Shown piece by piece: positions 63,281 to 64,000 of a DNA stretch of 64,000 nt; the stretch's first letter is position 1, and each line of letters begins with the position of its first letter. The stretch is from positions 248,001 through 312,000 of the forward strand of contig CP004348.1 in assembly GCA_000342265.1 (NCBI GenBank). Direction: 5' to 3'. Under the pieces are notes generated by a model. That model did not search any database and was not told the DNA's origin. It was given only the letters and a program-made list of their open reading frames with translations. The DNA comes from a beta proteobacterium CB (GTDB lineage Bacteria; Pseudomonadota; Gammaproteobacteria; Burkholderiales; Burkholderiaceae). Both the position numbers and the translations under genes were made by a program.

Positions 63281-63508
63281 TTAGTAATTAGGACTGCCGC
63301 TGAAAACAAAGCTGATGCCAATCCACAGGAGGATGAAGGCGATCAAAATAGTGAAGCTAATTTTCTTCAGAAAATACTCTAAAGTATCCATATAAGCTTC
63401 ATCGTTGCGACCAAAGTAATGGTCAAAACGTTTCCAGACTAATCGACCCACTACAAGTGGCAATAACATGGCAACAATGCCAAGAACAACGGTGAGAGTG
63501 GTATCCAT
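63281..63508 (-). CDS. Small predicted membrane protein
   Basis: 75 residues, two predicted helices (about 5-24 and 47-68) around a charged loop with FDHYFGRNDEAYMDTLEYFL. It may be co-transcribed with the 123-residue membrane protein downstream. No family recognised. Confidence 0.6.
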   Translation of the reverse strand: MDTTLTVVLGIVAMLLPLVVGRLVWKRFDHYFGRNDEAYMDTLEYFLKKISFTILIAFILLWIGISFVFSGSPNY

Positions 63509-63693
63509 CTAAATTCAATACTTTCTTATGCCGGTGGCTAGTTACTAGCCATATAAAAGAAGTAAGAATACCCGTTTTTCTTGGCTAACTATTGCGCTTA
63601 AGGGGCTTGCTTAGTCCTATTTATGCTCTAAAACCCTGAGATAATGGATGAACTAGAGTTTTTTAACAGCCAATTTTCTTCGAAAGCCTGCAA

Positions 63694-64000
63694 ATGACTG
63701 ATTTATCCCTGACGCAAATCAAAGAAATCCGCGCTGCTGTTTTGGGTGCCGCTGCAAAAGTGCCGGGTATTCTGATTGGTATGGGGGTTTTGTTTATTAC
63801 CCTAGGGATGATTGGGGTTGCAGGCCAGACACTATTTTCATTTGTCACTATTAATGTATTGGGCGCATTCTTGATTTTTGGTGGTGTAGTGCAATTTGCC
63901 CATGCGCTCAAATCCAAAGGCTGGAGAAGTGTTGGAGTTCAGGTGGTGTTGGCTGTTTTGTATATTGCCGCTGGTGTCTACACTTGGGCATTCCCGATTC
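63694..64000 (+). CDS. HdeD-family membrane protein (5' part)
   Basis: 102 residues up to the window edge. The ATG at 63694 follows an AAAGCCTGCAA ribosome region. Three membrane helices are visible (about 23-43, 48-66, 80-98). VPGILIGMGVLFITLGMIGV followed by FLIFGGVVQFAHALKSKGW fits the short repeat of HdeD/DUF308 acid-resistance proteins. The rest lies beyond the window. Confidence 0.7.
   Translation, partial: MTDLSLTQIKEIRAAVLGAAAKVPGILIGMGVLFITLGMIGVAGQTLFSFVTINVLGAFLIFGGVVQFAHALKSKGWRSVGVQVVLAVLYIAAGVYTWAFPI

Overview
The window looks like chromosome from a free-living freshwater betaproteobacterium of the Burkholderiaceae, most probably Polynucleobacter. This rests on moderate GC, the order nusB-ribH-ribBA, the tol-pal operon running tolQRAB-pal-cpoB-queC next to glyA-nrdR, and the exbB-exbD-lpxK-trm112-kdsB-adk string. 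It is inference; no rRNA is present to confirm it.

Positions 1-30160 are mostly housekeeping: succinate-semialdehyde dehydrogenase, riboflavin synthesis (ribH and a RibBA with a degenerate second domain on the minus strand, ribD and ribE on the plus strand), a four-gene minor pilin cluster between them, queuosine (queC), the Tol-Pal envelope complex, glyA, nrdR, lipid A/Kdo genes, xseA, murB, yajQ, xerD, plsY, folE and a HiPIP. Four type II toxin-antitoxin pairs sit between these genes (RelBE-like 7771-8302, HigBA/RelE-like 15514-16207, ParD/RelE-like 24697-25184, VapBC 26218-26861), plus a solitary nucleotidyltransferase with a palindromic promoter (21886).

Positions 30568-54037 form one large plus-strand surface-polysaccharide locus. 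The first part makes GDP-mannose and GDP-L-fucose (manC, a GMD-like gene, gmd, fcl) and carries a GT2 and a GT10 fucosyltransferase-like enzyme. The second part makes CDP-3,6-dideoxy-4-ketohexose (rfbFGH). The third part (41095-54037) is less familiar: an AT-rich membrane protein, an FkbM methyltransferase, a NeuB-SAF protein fused to a second TIM-barrel-like domain, a third GMD-like enzyme, an SDR, a Gfo/Idh oxidoreductase, an acetolactate-synthase-like ThDP enzyme, a zinc-ribbon methyltransferase, an epimerase, and a GtrA/GT2 pair. Together they suggest a rare, possibly branched-chain or ulosonic sugar that I cannot match to one described pathway. The locus ends in a scar (54298-54995) that appears to hold broken 5' ends of capsule/EPS export genes.

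Positions 55228-59860 carry a cation/proton antiporter and assimilatory sulfite reduction with siroheme synthesis (cbiX, cobA, DUF934, cysI). Positions 60050-63508 are accessory: a RES-Xre toxin-antitoxin operon behind two perfect 14-bp palindromes, a two-codon minigene, an unknown basic protein, an orphan Xre regulator, a Doc-family toxin with its antitoxin and a 30-bp operator, and two small membrane proteins. The window ends inside an HdeD-like gene. Six toxin-antitoxin pairs in 64 kb, most with recognisable operator dyads, is the most striking general property.
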